DNA of 64,000 bases. Origin: Rotaria sordida (taxonomy: Eukaryota; Rotifera; Eurotatoria; Philodinida; Philodinidae). The stretch lies in the NCBI GenBank assembly GCA_905250125.1, contig CAJNOL010000412.1, forward strand, positions 1 to 64,000, read 5' to 3'. The stretch's first letter is position 1; each line of letters starts with the position of its first letter. The position numbers and the translations under genes were made by a program. The notes beneath the pieces are model-generated. The model was not told the origin of the DNA. It did not search any database and saw only the letters and a program-made list of their open reading frames with translations. This document shows, piece after piece, positions 34,902 to 46,100 of the stretch.

Positions 34902-37900
34902 ATGACTACGACACTCACAACATATTTATGTGATGCTATCGATCGAAAAGATCCACCAAGAAAGATTTCACGATTACTCAAGGAAGGTGTCGATTGTAAT
35001 TTATCACGTTTTGATCCGGCAAAGTTAAAGTTTGTCTCACCTATTCAGTTGGCTGCTGAAAAATCAACTTGCAAATATGGTACACTTCATCTTCTTTATC
35101 GAAAGCGTAATAGTCCAACTAAAACGCAACTTCAAAAACATTTGGCATTCTTTTGTGATCATTATCAAGTATCAAACGAAGAAGAAAATGAATTGTTTCT
35201 TGAGTTCACTGTTTGTCGTCTTCTTCACAATCGTATTTGTCAATATCCACCAAAAGAAATGCGTATTATAATTGAAGGCCTTTTAGGTCATGATAAAGCT
35301 AAATTTCGTGGAGAAAAGTTGAATATTGGATCGACAAACTATATTTTTCTACAAGTACGTATTTATGCTCTTTTTCAATGGTTAGTCGATATGAAAACTA
35401 ATATTTCAATCAAATCCGAATCTGAAACATTCAACATTATTGAAAATGAACTTTCACACAATTTAGAAGCATACTATCTTCTTCATGATATTCAACATAT
35501 ACCTGTACGAATGACTGAAAGTATGGATTTTCAACAGTTAAAGGAAATAGAATCATTTGAACAATTACAAAAATTTTATGAAAGTATTGCAGAAAACGTC
35601 ATTAACAAAATTAAGCAACTTCAACCTCAACAAGAATATTTTATTCCAACTGGTTGGCGTCATCATGCTATCTGTGTTTCATTCCGACGAATCGATCAGA
35701 CTTATATTAGTATTCGTGTTGATAATCCTAGTGGATCGAATCCTTCAAACATGCACGAAATGGATTCTGATATAACTAATGTTCCTCTAATTCGACCTAA
35801 AGTGTTGGGTCGATTGTCTCTTAACAAGTTAGATGAGAATAAGAATTATATCAAATCATTAATTGATAGTGTGAAACGAAACTTAGAAGCACGTATTGCA
35901 ATTCCCTTGATATATGATACTAATAAAACAATTAAAGATCTCGACCGAAGACATGAAGAATATGTACCAAATATTGTTGAACAAGCAGCTGATAATTGCG
36001 TTGTCAAATGTTTTGAGCCTGGTTTACGAACACGTTTTGGAGAACAACATAAGAAACTTTGTGAAAAACTAATCTTTCAACATGAAATAAACGTGGTCAA
36101 TAAACTTATCCGGCAATGTGAAATGGAATTTAAATGCTTTGTCGAGGGTTCTCCAGATCGATTCATACGATTTGCTAAATTCGATGAAATTAATAAAGTA
36201 AAACTTACACCAAATGCTAGTCTACAAGAGAAAATCAAAATGAGTTATAAAAAGCATTGTCGACTACTTTCAAATGTTACTAATGAAGAATGTTCACGTC
36301 CATTAAAAGACAGATTCATCCATTTACTATTCAAAGAAGAAAATACAATCATTGAACTTAAAAATCTCTTCAGAGAACCTCGTGTTCTTATAGTTGGAGA
36401 GGCCGGTTCTGGTAAGACAACAGTCTGCCAGTATGCAGCATATTCTTGGGCTTGTCAAGAACTATGGGAAAGTCAATTCGATTGGTTGTTCTATATTAGA
36501 ATGCGTAATTTAAATTCAAAACTCTATCCACTACAATCTAACAACTATTCATTGGTCGATATTATTGTGAGAGAATGTTTTCGAGGATGTACACTTTCTC
36601 ATCTTGAAAAAAGTAGATTAGAATATGCAATCTCATGTTCATCGAATATCGTATGGATTCTTGATGGGTGTGATGAACGAACTATTCCAGATCATTTAAT
36701 TGCAATTGAACAAGAACTATTAGATAAAGATTATCTTCTTCTAACATCTCGACCGTACGGAACAAACAAATGTCACTACGATATCAAAGTTCATATTCAA
36801 AATTTTACAGAAGACAACATAGAAAAATATATAAATAAATACTTTTCAATATGTAAACATAGCGCTGCCAAAGAATGTTGGTCATTTATTCGTTATTCAG
36901 ATCCATTGAAAAAAGCAGCACATATTCCTATATATCTTGAATTAATTTGTATTTTGTGGGATAGTGGAAAAGTCGATTTTAACGATATAATGACAACCGG
37001 AGATCTTTACGAGAAAATATATGAATATCTCTTACGACGATATTTACTGAAATTTTATGGTCTATGTGCATCTGCTCTTGCTGGACATGATATCTTTCAA
37101 CATTCAAGTATTAAAGAATTTACCTATTTAGAATATCTAGCATTCTTAGCAACAAAATCTCATACATTTTCTATTAGTGGTCATCAAATTTCGAATGTAG
37201 CAGGTGCATTATTTCTTCCATTGCTTCAAATTGGTCTACTTGAACAAAGATCGCGAGATCATATTTCTGTACTTGTCGAAAATGGCTACTATTTTATTCA
37301 TCGTAGTTTTCAAGAATACCTCTGTGCTCGCTATATTAGACGAGCATTGACATCACTCAATACAGAAAAACAAACGGAAGTAATGGATTTCATTACCGAA
37401 GAAAAATATAATCGTTGTATGGAAGATACATTCAAGTACTTCTTTAGTTTGAGTCGAATAAGTTCATGTACCGAGAAATTTTGGTTAGCTGTTGATTATG
37501 AACCGCGTGATTTAGTTGGACTTCGACATTTCTATCGTATAATGAGATGGTTTCCTTATGCAAGTTGTAGATTTGATTTCGATGATAAAAAAAGAATTGA
37601 TGAGAGAGTCATAGATGTTATAAAAGAATGGATGTCTAATAGAAAACGTCGACCACATGATTGTGCCAATGCATATCTATTTGAATGTTTTGAGAATGTC
37701 ATTAACAAGCAAGTTTGGTTAGAAGCATGGAAAAATGATTTATTCGAAGAAAATCCATCGAATCGACTTTATTTCATGTCTGACTTATGGTCAGAAACAA
37801 ATATTATTGCTGTTAGAAATATCTATGATCAAATTCCAAAAGATTTGCATGCATTTCATTGTCTAATTCACAATGGACCTACCACACGTAATCTCAAATC

Positions 37901-38465
37901 TTTAAAAATTAATACTGATTTATTCATTCCGCCACTTTTTGACAAACAAAGCAAAATACCAGAATTTTTAAAGGAAGCTCAGAATAAAGCCAAACCACAT
38001 GAATCAATTATGACACCAGGAGAATTTCAAAAAATTTTACAGAATTATTCCTCTTTCGCCAACTTGAATCGTCAAAAAACATTATCCGATCAAATCGTAT
38101 GGCCGTTAATCATCGCTCCATCTGCTTTAATTAATATTGATAATGAAACTTTGGAACTTATTTTAAAATTATCTCAACAGAACGTACTCTTTTATCGTGA
38201 TTTTAAATTACCTATCATTCCTTTTCTTGAGCTATACAAGAATTCAATTGGTTCCATTGAAAAAACTCTTTGTTCACTCATCGTATCAATTGCACTTTCC
38301 AGCACTTGTATTATCATGGCATCACCTAAACAAACAACTTCAATTCTAGTTTATCTAAATGAAACGTATGATGATATTAAATTGAGTCTGAATCGTCGAT
38401 TAGCATTAATACTCGAATTCGATCGAATTCGACAAGAGTACGGATATTCTACGACTCTTTGTTAA
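34902..38465 (+). CDS. NACHT NTPase with N-terminal ankyrin-like and CE-protease-like regions
   Basis: A single-exon frame of 1187 residues. Residues about 20-65 look like one ankyrin repeat (LLKEGVDCN ... SPIQLAAEK). Residues about 245-370 carry, in the order of CE-clan cysteine proteases (Ulp1, YopJ), His255 in GWRHHAICVSF, Asp274 in RVDNPSG, Gln361 and Cys366 in QAADNCVVKC. The His-Asp gap of 19 residues fits the clan; the Asp-Cys gap is longer than usual. The NACHT domain follows: Walker A GEAGSGKT at 499-506, Walker B IVWILDGCDE ending at 592, and LLLTSRP. After it come the helical NACHT-associated region (FIHRSFQEYLCARYI) and a helical C-terminus without clear LRR, WD or TPR repeats. 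Known NACHT proteins oligomerise on sensing danger signals; a protease or deubiquitinase-type output is my inference. No signal peptide or TM segment, so probably cytosolic. Confidence 0.85.
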   Translation: MTTTLTTYLCDAIDRKDPPRKISRLLKEGVDCNLSRFDPAKLKFVSPIQLAAEKSTCKYGTLHLLYRKRNSPTKTQLQKHLAFFCDHYQVSNEEENELFLEFTVCRLLHNRICQYPPKEMRIIIEGLLGHDKAKFRGEKLNIGSTNYIFLQVRIYALFQWLVDMKTNISIKSESETFNIIENELSHNLEAYYLLHDIQHIPVRMTESMDFQQLKEIESFEQLQKFYESIAENVINKIKQLQPQQEYFIPTGWRHHAICVSFRRIDQTYISIRVDNPSGSNPSNMHEMDSDITNVPLIRPKVLGRLSLNKLDENKNYIKSLIDSVKRNLEARIAIPLIYDTNKTIKDLDRRHEEYVPNIVEQAADNCVVKCFEPGLRTRFGEQHKKLCEKLIFQHEINVVNKLIRQCEMEFKCFVEGSPDRFIRFAKFDEINKVKLTPNASLQEKIKMSYKKHCRLLSNVTNEECSRPLKDRFIHLLFKEENTIIELKNLFREPRVLIVGEAGSGKTTVCQYAAYSWACQELWESQFDWLFYIRMRNLNSKLYPLQSNNYSLVDIIVRECFRGCTLSHLEKSRLEYAISCSSNIVWILDGCDERTIPDHLIAIEQELLDKDYLLLTSRPYGTNKCHYDIKVHIQNFTEDNIEKYINKYFSICKHSAAKECWSFIRYSDPLKKAAHIPIYLELICILWDSGKVDFNDIMTTGDLYEKIYEYLLRRYLLKFYGLCASALAGHDIFQHSSIKEFTYLEYLAFLATKSHTFSISGHQISNVAGALFLPLLQIGLLEQRSRDHISVLVENGYYFIHRSFQEYLCARYIRRALTSLNTEKQTEVMDFITEEKYNRCMEDTFKYFFSLSRISSCTEKFWLAVDYEPRDLVGLRHFYRIMRWFPYASCRFDFDDKKRIDERVIDVIKEWMSNRKRRPHDCANAYLFECFENVINKQVWLEAWKNDLFEENPSNRLYFMSDLWSETNIIAVRNIYDQIPKDLHAFHCLIHNGPTTRNLKSLKINTDLFIPPLFDKQSKIPEFLKEAQNKAKPHESIMTPGEFQKILQNYSSFANLNRQKTLSDQIVWPLIIAPSALINIDNETLELILKLSQQNVLFYRDFKLPIIPFLELYKNSIGSIEKTLCSLIVSIALSSTCIIMASPKQTTSILVYLNETYDDIKLSLNRRLALILEFDRIRQEYGYSTTLC

Positions 38466-39737
38466 ATTGCCTTACATAAATTTCTATCCCATGCTACAAG
38501 GGGATACCTTCCAGAAACAAGATAATTTTTTCCCAGTAGTAAATCCGTTCTTTTTTCCAATAAATACACATATCGTACTGTTTCTTTTTTATTTATCCAT
38601 CATGTCACAGGTACACGACTCTACAGTTATGGCACTCTGAGATTTTCTTGAAATTTTCCTACCAACATCGAGTAAAACACCTTAAATCTGAAGAATAAAA
38701 AAGAGTGTGGGTTTGATAAAATTATTAATAAAGTTCCTAGAGGACTTGTTGAACTGGTAAATCATGGTGCAAAACGGATTGGTAATAGTTAAGTCAGACA
38801 TTTGTGCAATCAAACTAATGTATACATTTATAAAATGAAAATGCTTCCATTCTTTTTCTCATAAAATATTTTAATGATCCATTTCGAAAAAATTATTATC
38901 AGATTCTTACGTTTAAGGTTTTATTATTACAAGAGAACATACCATCCAATGATATCTCATTTGAAAGACCTACACGAATGCTCAAACATCATTTGAAAAA
39001 ATTCGTTTCGCGATTATTTTTTGTCGAATCTCAAGACTTGTAAAACGTTTTGCATGAACTCAAAAGTTTTTAATCATCTAGAAACATCTCTGATGGTGGG
39101 TGTGGGTGTGGGTGTAGGGTGTAGGGTTGAGGTATGAGTGTTGATCTTCTGTTCACCCACACCCACGCCTCAAAGCCACAGCCACAGTCATACCCTCATG
39201 CTTCCCTATCCACCTTCCTATATTTTATCTTCGTGAGATGACCCGTTCATTGAACATCATCGGACACCTTTTTATTACTGTTTTCTTCCACGTTCCATAG
39301 AAAACATGCGTCTGTCTATTTCCTAGCACCTTTCTGTTTCACATTTCACTTTTTTCTGAATGATTTTATTTTCTCTCTCTCATGCGATTATCATTCTACA
39401 AAATTATGAGAAAATCGATTGCCATCATAACTATTCAAAACACGACGAAACAGAGTCGATATTTTAATTTAAAAAATGACAACTAAGGTTAACTTATTTT
39501 AAAAATGTTTCAATCAAACGGTCTAAGTTAGATTGATTTATTGTGTACGTAATGCGACACACTTTGCACAGCCTCTATATTGTGACACAACTGCACGACA
39601 ATGTGATCGCACTCTGGCATAATTGAATTGCAATCGATAAAATGGACAGTTGGATATTTATTGATGAATTTGATGATTGAAACGAAAACAAAAAACAGAA
39701 AAATGATCGGAGTCAATCGTTGGGAAATTCTGTAGGA
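38466..39737. other. intergenic region with telomere-like hairpin; possible small frame
   Basis: A telomere-like hairpin lies at 39091-39190. On the minus strand, 39528-39716 could encode 62 residues beginning with a hydrophobic stretch, immediately after the stop of the NHL gene. I regard it as probable 3' UTR. Otherwise nothing is seen. Confidence 0.5.
39091..39190. repeat. telomere-like hairpin element
   Basis: GGTGGGTGTGGGTGTGGGTG followed by AGGGTGTAGGGTTGAGG, loop with GTTGATCTTCTGTTC, then ACCCACACCCACGCC and degenerate CAAAGCCACAGCC units. Confidence 0.75.
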
Positions 39738-41025
39738 CTAACCACGAGCACATGTATTCTTATCGATGGTGAACATTTGAACACGAGCAATATATTTATC
39801 GAGCACAAATAAATTTCCATTGCGACCAAATGAGAAACTTATCGGATCGAAGTATTGATCGGTGATTTTTAAATCGACGATAACAGTGCCTGAACTTAAT
39901 CCTTTTAACCAGCGGACAACTCGTTGATTTTTAGTGTCTGCAATATAGACATTCTCCATTTGATCAACAAACACTGATCTTGGTCCATTCAATTGACTCG
40001 AATCATTTCCTGCTTTATTGTTTCCAGCAACAACAATGCCTTCTCTGGCACCGATGGTCCATTTAACCACGCGATTACCCTCATCAGCCACAAAAATCGA
40101 TTGATTTTGATCGATAAATATTCTTGGCAAATAACCTAATTGATTCAATTTCGTACCAACATCGTTTCCACCAGCAACAATCTGATTTCCCGGCCATTTA
40201 ATGATAAGACCTGGGCTACCAATGTACAACGATTCTTCTTGGTCCAATGCCAAACTCGTACAATAAATATTGTCGATGATAGTTTGGCCTTGTTGAGCAT
40301 TCTTGTACCAACGTTGCACTCTGTAATTACCGGCGTCACAAACAAAAATTGTTCCATCCTTTTTGATAGCAATACTGTTTGGACTATCTAACTGATTATT
40401 TGCACTGCCATAACTACCGTTACCCGCTACTATTTCACCTGGTGAATTCCAATTTTTCCATTTGATCACTTGATCATTACGATAGTCCACAATATAAATC
40501 GTTTCGTCAACATCGACAAAGAATTCGTCATCATCATATGGATTCCAAATAGGTTGAGTCGAATTCGTACCGAGTATCGTAATTCCTTGTTGTTGCCATG
40601 TTGTTGTTTCACAAAGATCATTGTTCGATCCTGATGATGATGGCCGAACTGAACGAGAAGACAAACTTAGCAATAATTGAAATTATATCTTTTTTAAAAA
40701 TACATGTTGTCGGTGGACATAAATTCGGATGAATCATATCCAATGGATAGCAGAGTGGAATATTTTGACATCGAGAATGTTTAACGCACACTTGCCGAGC
40801 TTCAGTACATGTTCGGTTATCGTTTTCACATGGAATCAAATCAGTACATGGAACATTCAGATATGCACAAACACCACCATTGCCTGAACGCGTCAATGGT
40901 AAACAGCCACAGTCAAGATTCGATGAACATCGACTGTACGGATAAGTAGCATTGCAAGTTTGAGTGAATACACGATCTGCATAGTTTGACAAGATTACCC
41001 AAAACAACACTGATACGATTCGCAT
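39738..41025 (-). CDS. secreted Cys-rich/NHL-repeat protein
   Basis: Two exons, 41025-40704 and 40648-39738, join in frame into 410 residues. A 55-nt intron is used, with the acceptor after TCTCGTTCAG, the only one that keeps the downstream frame. Residues 1-21 are a signal peptide (MRIVSVLFWVILSNYADRVFT). A Cys-rich segment of about 90 residues follows, with at least twelve cysteines. Five to six NHL/six-bladed propeller repeats then occur, each of the type GPRSVFVDQMENVYIADTKNQRVVRW. Such NHL proteins are abundant in bdelloids; the propeller is usually a protein- or ligand-binding surface. The function here is unknown. It lies tail to tail with the NACHT gene and head to head with the ART-TPR gene, about 2 kb away. 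Confidence 0.85.
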
Positions 41026-41677
41026 CTTTCTTTTTCTTCACTAGTCTGTAATCATTTTCAATCGGAATGTATGCATCTGTTCTAAGGCCGATTATCAAGT
41101 AGGGTTTTTGTCTTATCCAAATATTGATTTCTTTTCTCGAAATCGGCGCATATTTTTTTACTTAATAAGAATATCAGTAGCAGATTGGTTTTGTTCTCAG
41201 ACGACTTTTTCATTTTCAAATCAGAAAAAAATAAATGACAATAGATTCATCAGCTTAAATCGTATCGTTCAAGTGACAATTTTCGAATGAAAGACTTGAT
41301 GAAAATAATATATTACTTGATGCTTTCTTATGATAGATCAGATAGCGGATTGAAGAATATAATACATGAATTTCTTATTTGTTTTATTTCAATGTTTGAA
41401 GTCGAGGTTCATCTTGCTTGCAATTCGTATCGTTTCTAAAACGATTGTTACAAAACGGGTTTTGTTCAAATATAAGACTCTTCTTCAATTTTTCGAGAGT
41501 TTTATGCAGTTGCAATTATGATCTCAATTGATATCTTTTGTTTTGAACATTTTGATTCTCTTACAAACCATCTCTCTCATGTTGACTGTATTAAATTAAA
41601 TGCAGCAGGGTTGGCTGTTAGCCCATAATCTGTATGACAATGGACACCTTCCAAATAGAATCCGTCGATTGTTGCTG

Positions 41678-41750
41678 AGGGTGTGGATGTGGATTTTCTC
41701 TTCACTAACCAACACCCATTCCACACCCATACCCACATATTTCTCTTTCA
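41678..41750. repeat. telomere-like hairpin element
   Basis: GAGGGTGTGGATGTGG arm, loop ATTTTCTCTTCACTAA, right arm CCAACACCCATTCCACACCC. The loop is the inverse type of GATGAAGAGAA. Confidence 0.75.
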
Positions 41751-42461
41751 AACACAAAAATAATGGCCGACTTGACGTTTGGTGTGGGCGTCAGCATGGC
41801 TGTATACTGTTACGTGAAATCCACAGCCACGCCGACAGATCATCCTACGGTAAAGACATTTTTGGGATTTCCATATAATTTAAGAGAAAAACAACTGGAG
41901 AAAAAATATGAAAAACGATCGATTTTTTTCATAATATAAATACTTATCTAATCTAAACTATAGCATTTCGGATGTTTTCTAAAAGTGAAATGGACCATTC
42001 ACTATTCCATGAGATCCAGAAAAATCGTCGTAAATCTTAAGAGAGAAAAACAAAGCCAAACTATTCGGTTCATTTCAATATGATAATTGACAACTCTCTA
42101 CATAACTAGCTGAAAAAAATCCAATGAAATTCAGTTATCTGATTTTAATTCTTCGATAAAACACACAAGAAATAATAGAATAACTAAATGAAGAAACAAG
42201 AAATAAGGTTAATTTTGCGAATTAATTTTCTTTCGCAAGAAGTTTTAGGATAATTCAACAAAGAAACAGGAAACAAAAATTAAACTACATTTTCCCATTT
42301 CATTCAGAACAAGTGGACGAACTATGAGCATAATTATTAGAAAAAAAAGAACACGAAGCCAAGTTAATTGGTTGTTCTTTTAATTAAATGCGTGATCATT
42401 TTCAGAATAACTAAATGATGAAAGAAAAAAGTCAAACAAAATTAACTTTTTAGGTTTTGTT

Positions 42462-42800
42462 TAGAAAAACGACGAGCAATGCCTGGAATAACCAACTGAA
42501 AAAAAGAAAAAGAAAGCAGTTTTTTTCATCCTGTTGCTTCTGTAAAACCTTCAGCAACTATCGGAATAAGTAAAATTAAAAAAAAATAAACTAAACTAAT
42601 TTTCTTCGTTTCTCTGTCAAGTTTTTCTCAGGAAAAAGACGAGCAATACTCAGAATAACCAACTGAAAAAAAAGGAAAAGAAAGCAGTCTTTTTCATCCT
42701 GTTACTTCTGTAAAATCTCCGACAACTATTAGAATAAATAAAATAAAAAAGCATTAAACTAAACTGGCCTTCTCCGTTTCTCTGTTAAAAAAAAGTTAAA
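42462..42800. repeat. two-copy 174-bp tandem repeat with older degenerate units upstream
   Basis: AGAAAAACGACGAGCAATGC near 42462 and GAAAAAGACGAGCAATACTC near 42636 start two long matching units. Shared blocks are GGAATAACCAACTGAAAAAA or a variant, TTTTTCATCCTGTT and TCGTTTCTCTGT. Weaker relatives with AATAACTAAATGA occur at about 42100-42460. Confidence 0.75.
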
Positions 42801-43130
42801 TTATTGATGCGGATTCTACTTAACCAAGGACGGTTTTTTTTTATTACTTCATTTTTTTTAAAAATAACATTGTCATACACTTTCACTTTCTTGATTGTTT
42901 CAGCCGTTTTTTTCTTTCTTATCGAAGTGAAAACATCCATTGAAGGATTTCTTCCCATGGAGAAATCTTTCATCTCGTTCTCTTGCTCATCGACAAGCAA
43001 GTAGAAGAAAAAATTACATTTATTTTTTTTTGCATTCATCAGTTGTGCTTCTTTTCATTACCGTTAAGTGTCAACTAAAGAAGTTGATTCTCTTCAATAC
43101 GATGAGGAAGATCTGAAGGAAAATAAGATT

Positions 43131-46100
43131 ATGCCGCGAGAAGGATCTAATCTTCAAGAAAATTTCGAACAGCGAAGACCAATACCAACCGGTATGTCAA
43201 ATTCATTTAATCCCTCAATGTCCCAACGAGCAAAAACACCTTTACCAGCTATAAATAAACATCAAAATATAAAGCCTGTTGCTGTCGTACCTTCGAAGAA
43301 TATGTCATCAATAATAAATGATTCTATCCATGACGAAACCGATCTCGTCTTACCAACCAAAGTATTTCAGGCAAAAAAAACTTCAGTGAAAGATTTATCT
43401 CAAGCTCTCTGTTCATACTTATGGTTTCGTCGAATCAAAGAAATTTTTCTCGTTATGGGAAAACAAAACAATGCATTTACACGTTTTGATATGGAACTTG
43501 CTCGAAACGATATGATTCAAACATGTGAACAATACATAGAAAGTGAACGTCCGAAAATGAGCGGCATTAATTTAGTATGTTAAGCAAAATCATTCAGCGC
43601 TGATTGAGAGAATCATTGTCTTTTCTTTGTTTCCTAGAGTAAACCAGAGCAAGATAAATTAAATCGATGGAAACATAAGCGATTATATGGTGAAACATTT
43701 CGAATGTCCTATTTTCGAAAGGAAACTGATTCTGGCGAGAAAACAGTTAAAGTAAGTATGGCTTGATTCAATCTCTCTTCTAGCTTGAATGCATGATCGA
43801 GAAGATAAAGACTGATCAAATCGTCTATGACAGATCTGTTTGGCAAGTTTTTCTATTGAGCTTTTTCGAAACCAATGTATCGTATCTGATCATCAGAGAG
43901 AATTTTCACTAGTATAGTACGCAGATATTTGAAGTTAAATTATCGTATGTTTAGGTTCAGACATTCACACAAACGGAACTTTCGAGTGGTGAAGCACCTA
44001 ATTTTGATAATGCCATTTGGTGGTATTCATGTAACGAAGCTCCAATCTTTGATCAAATGAATAATATTTTACGTTTGGAAAACTTCGAACTTTTGATGTG
44101 TCATCGCTACTATATCAGTGATTTATGCCAAATGATTGAACGATCTTATATACAAAATCGAGTCTCACAAAAACAGATCGTCTATCGAGCAGATAAATTA
44201 AGTGTTACAGATTTTGAAATTATCAAACAATCAACAACACAAAAGGATGCTCGAATTACCATTAATGGATTCATTTCAACATCTCGAAATGAAAAAATCA
44301 GTTTGGAATATGCAGCAGATAAACTAAAAAAGAAACGAGCTAATGATATTGTCATTATGTATGAAATTACCATCGATCCAGTCCTACCTTGTTCAGCTTA
44401 TGCCGATATTCAATCGATTTCATTCCATCCTCGAGAAGAAGAAGTTCTGTTCAATATGGGCTCGACTTTTCAAATCGATAGTCTTGGTGATGATCCTAAC
44501 AATCCAGAAATCAAACGTATCAAATTAACAGCACGAGATTTCAATCTGACTTTGCTCGATGAAATGACAGCCAAAGTCAAACAAGCATCACAAGCAACTC
44601 TGAGTATTTTACTCGTTCGTTATATGATCGAGTTAGGTGAAGATCGAGTATGCAAACGTTATTTGAGTCAACTCATCGAAAGTAAACAACTGGAAAATGA
44701 TCCTAATCTCGTCGCAGTATACAATTGTCTTGGTACAATTCATTCTCGTCAAGCGTTGTATGGTGAAGCGTTAGAATATTATCGAAAAGCATTGAATACT
44801 CAAGCACGTTTACAGTTCTCGAATAATAATGCTCTAGCCGAGATCTTCAATAATATTGGACAAACTCATCTAGGATTGAATCAATTAGAAGAAGCAAAAC
44901 AAAATCTTGAAGAAGGAATTCGTATTCAAAAACGTGAACCAAAACATTCTCAACAGCATCTAGCTTCGCTCTATTGTAATTTAGGTCAAGTTGCGTATGC
45001 TCAACGTGATTGGAATGAAGCAGAAAGTCATTTTGAATCAGCCTATGATTTATACAATCAAAGCTCGAAAATCTCACATGATGCTCTCGAAAAACGCTTA
45101 TTAAAAGCCGACCTATGCATTGCCTTTGGGCATTTGAAAAGTGTCAAAAATTGCAAAAATCCAACGGAAGCAACGGAAAAATTCAACGAAGCTCTGAAAA
45201 TCTACGAATGTATCCTTCCACTATCTCATCCCAAAGTGGCTGAAGCTCATATCGATATTGTTTGTGAATACACTCGAAATAAAAATTATCAAGCAGTAAT
45301 CAACTATCAAGATGAACATTTCCTCTCATTATTAAAAGATTACGAGAACAAATATACTACCAGTCAATTGGATCTTGCCAATCTCTATGCAAATATTGGT
45401 GCTTGTTTTGCTCATCAGAAAGAATTCAATAAGGCGATGGAAATTTGGAAGAAAGGTCTTGAACATGAACAAAAAGTCTTCTTTGATGAGCTTCTGTCAT
45501 CAGCTCGTGTATCGAAAATCCAACAATCGATTCGAATAGTCGAAAGTGCTTATCGTACAGCATTGGAATATTATTTATCCAACACCGACGCACCAAAAGA
45601 ATATCTCGCTATTCTTTATGCTAAAATGTATAGCTATGACAAAGTCCTCGAGATTCTTCGAGGACAAAGTTCGTTTCTTCTAGCAAATGTCTGTGTTTCT
45701 CAACGCAATTTGAAAGGAAGTATGATTGTTTACAAACGAATTCTAGAACTGGAAAAACCCGATACAACACTATTAATCGCATTACTTTTACGTATATTAA
45801 CAGTGAGAAAGATCACATCCAATGAAGAACCTATAACAGAATTACTACGAATTGAGAATTCATTAAAAAGCATAGCAGATAATGAAGCGATACGTCTACG
45901 TATGATTATCAATGATTACCTAGCAGAAAGCTATTTAGCTGAAGATAACTATAAATCAGCTCTTGAATGTTCTCAAACTTCGTTTGAATTAAAACAACGT
46001 CTCTATTCATCCTATCATCCGAGTCTCATACGTAACTATCAATTAGTAGCTTCTTGCAATTTTCAACAGAAGGATTACAAAAATGCTGTACAATATTATG

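Larger units (their letters stand above)
41026..43130. other. intergenic region upstream of ART-TPR gene
   Basis: It contains a telomere-like hairpin (41678-41750) and A-rich degenerate tandem repeats leading to two clear 174-bp units (42462-42800). An upstream 5' exon or UTR of the ART-TPR gene may lie at 42950-43068 but cannot be fixed from sequence. Confidence 0.5.

Noticed and set aside
39528-39716. Small frame following the NHL gene on the minus strand
   Set aside because: It has one hydrophobic stretch but lies within 25 bp of the NHL stop codon; a 3' UTR is the simpler reading.
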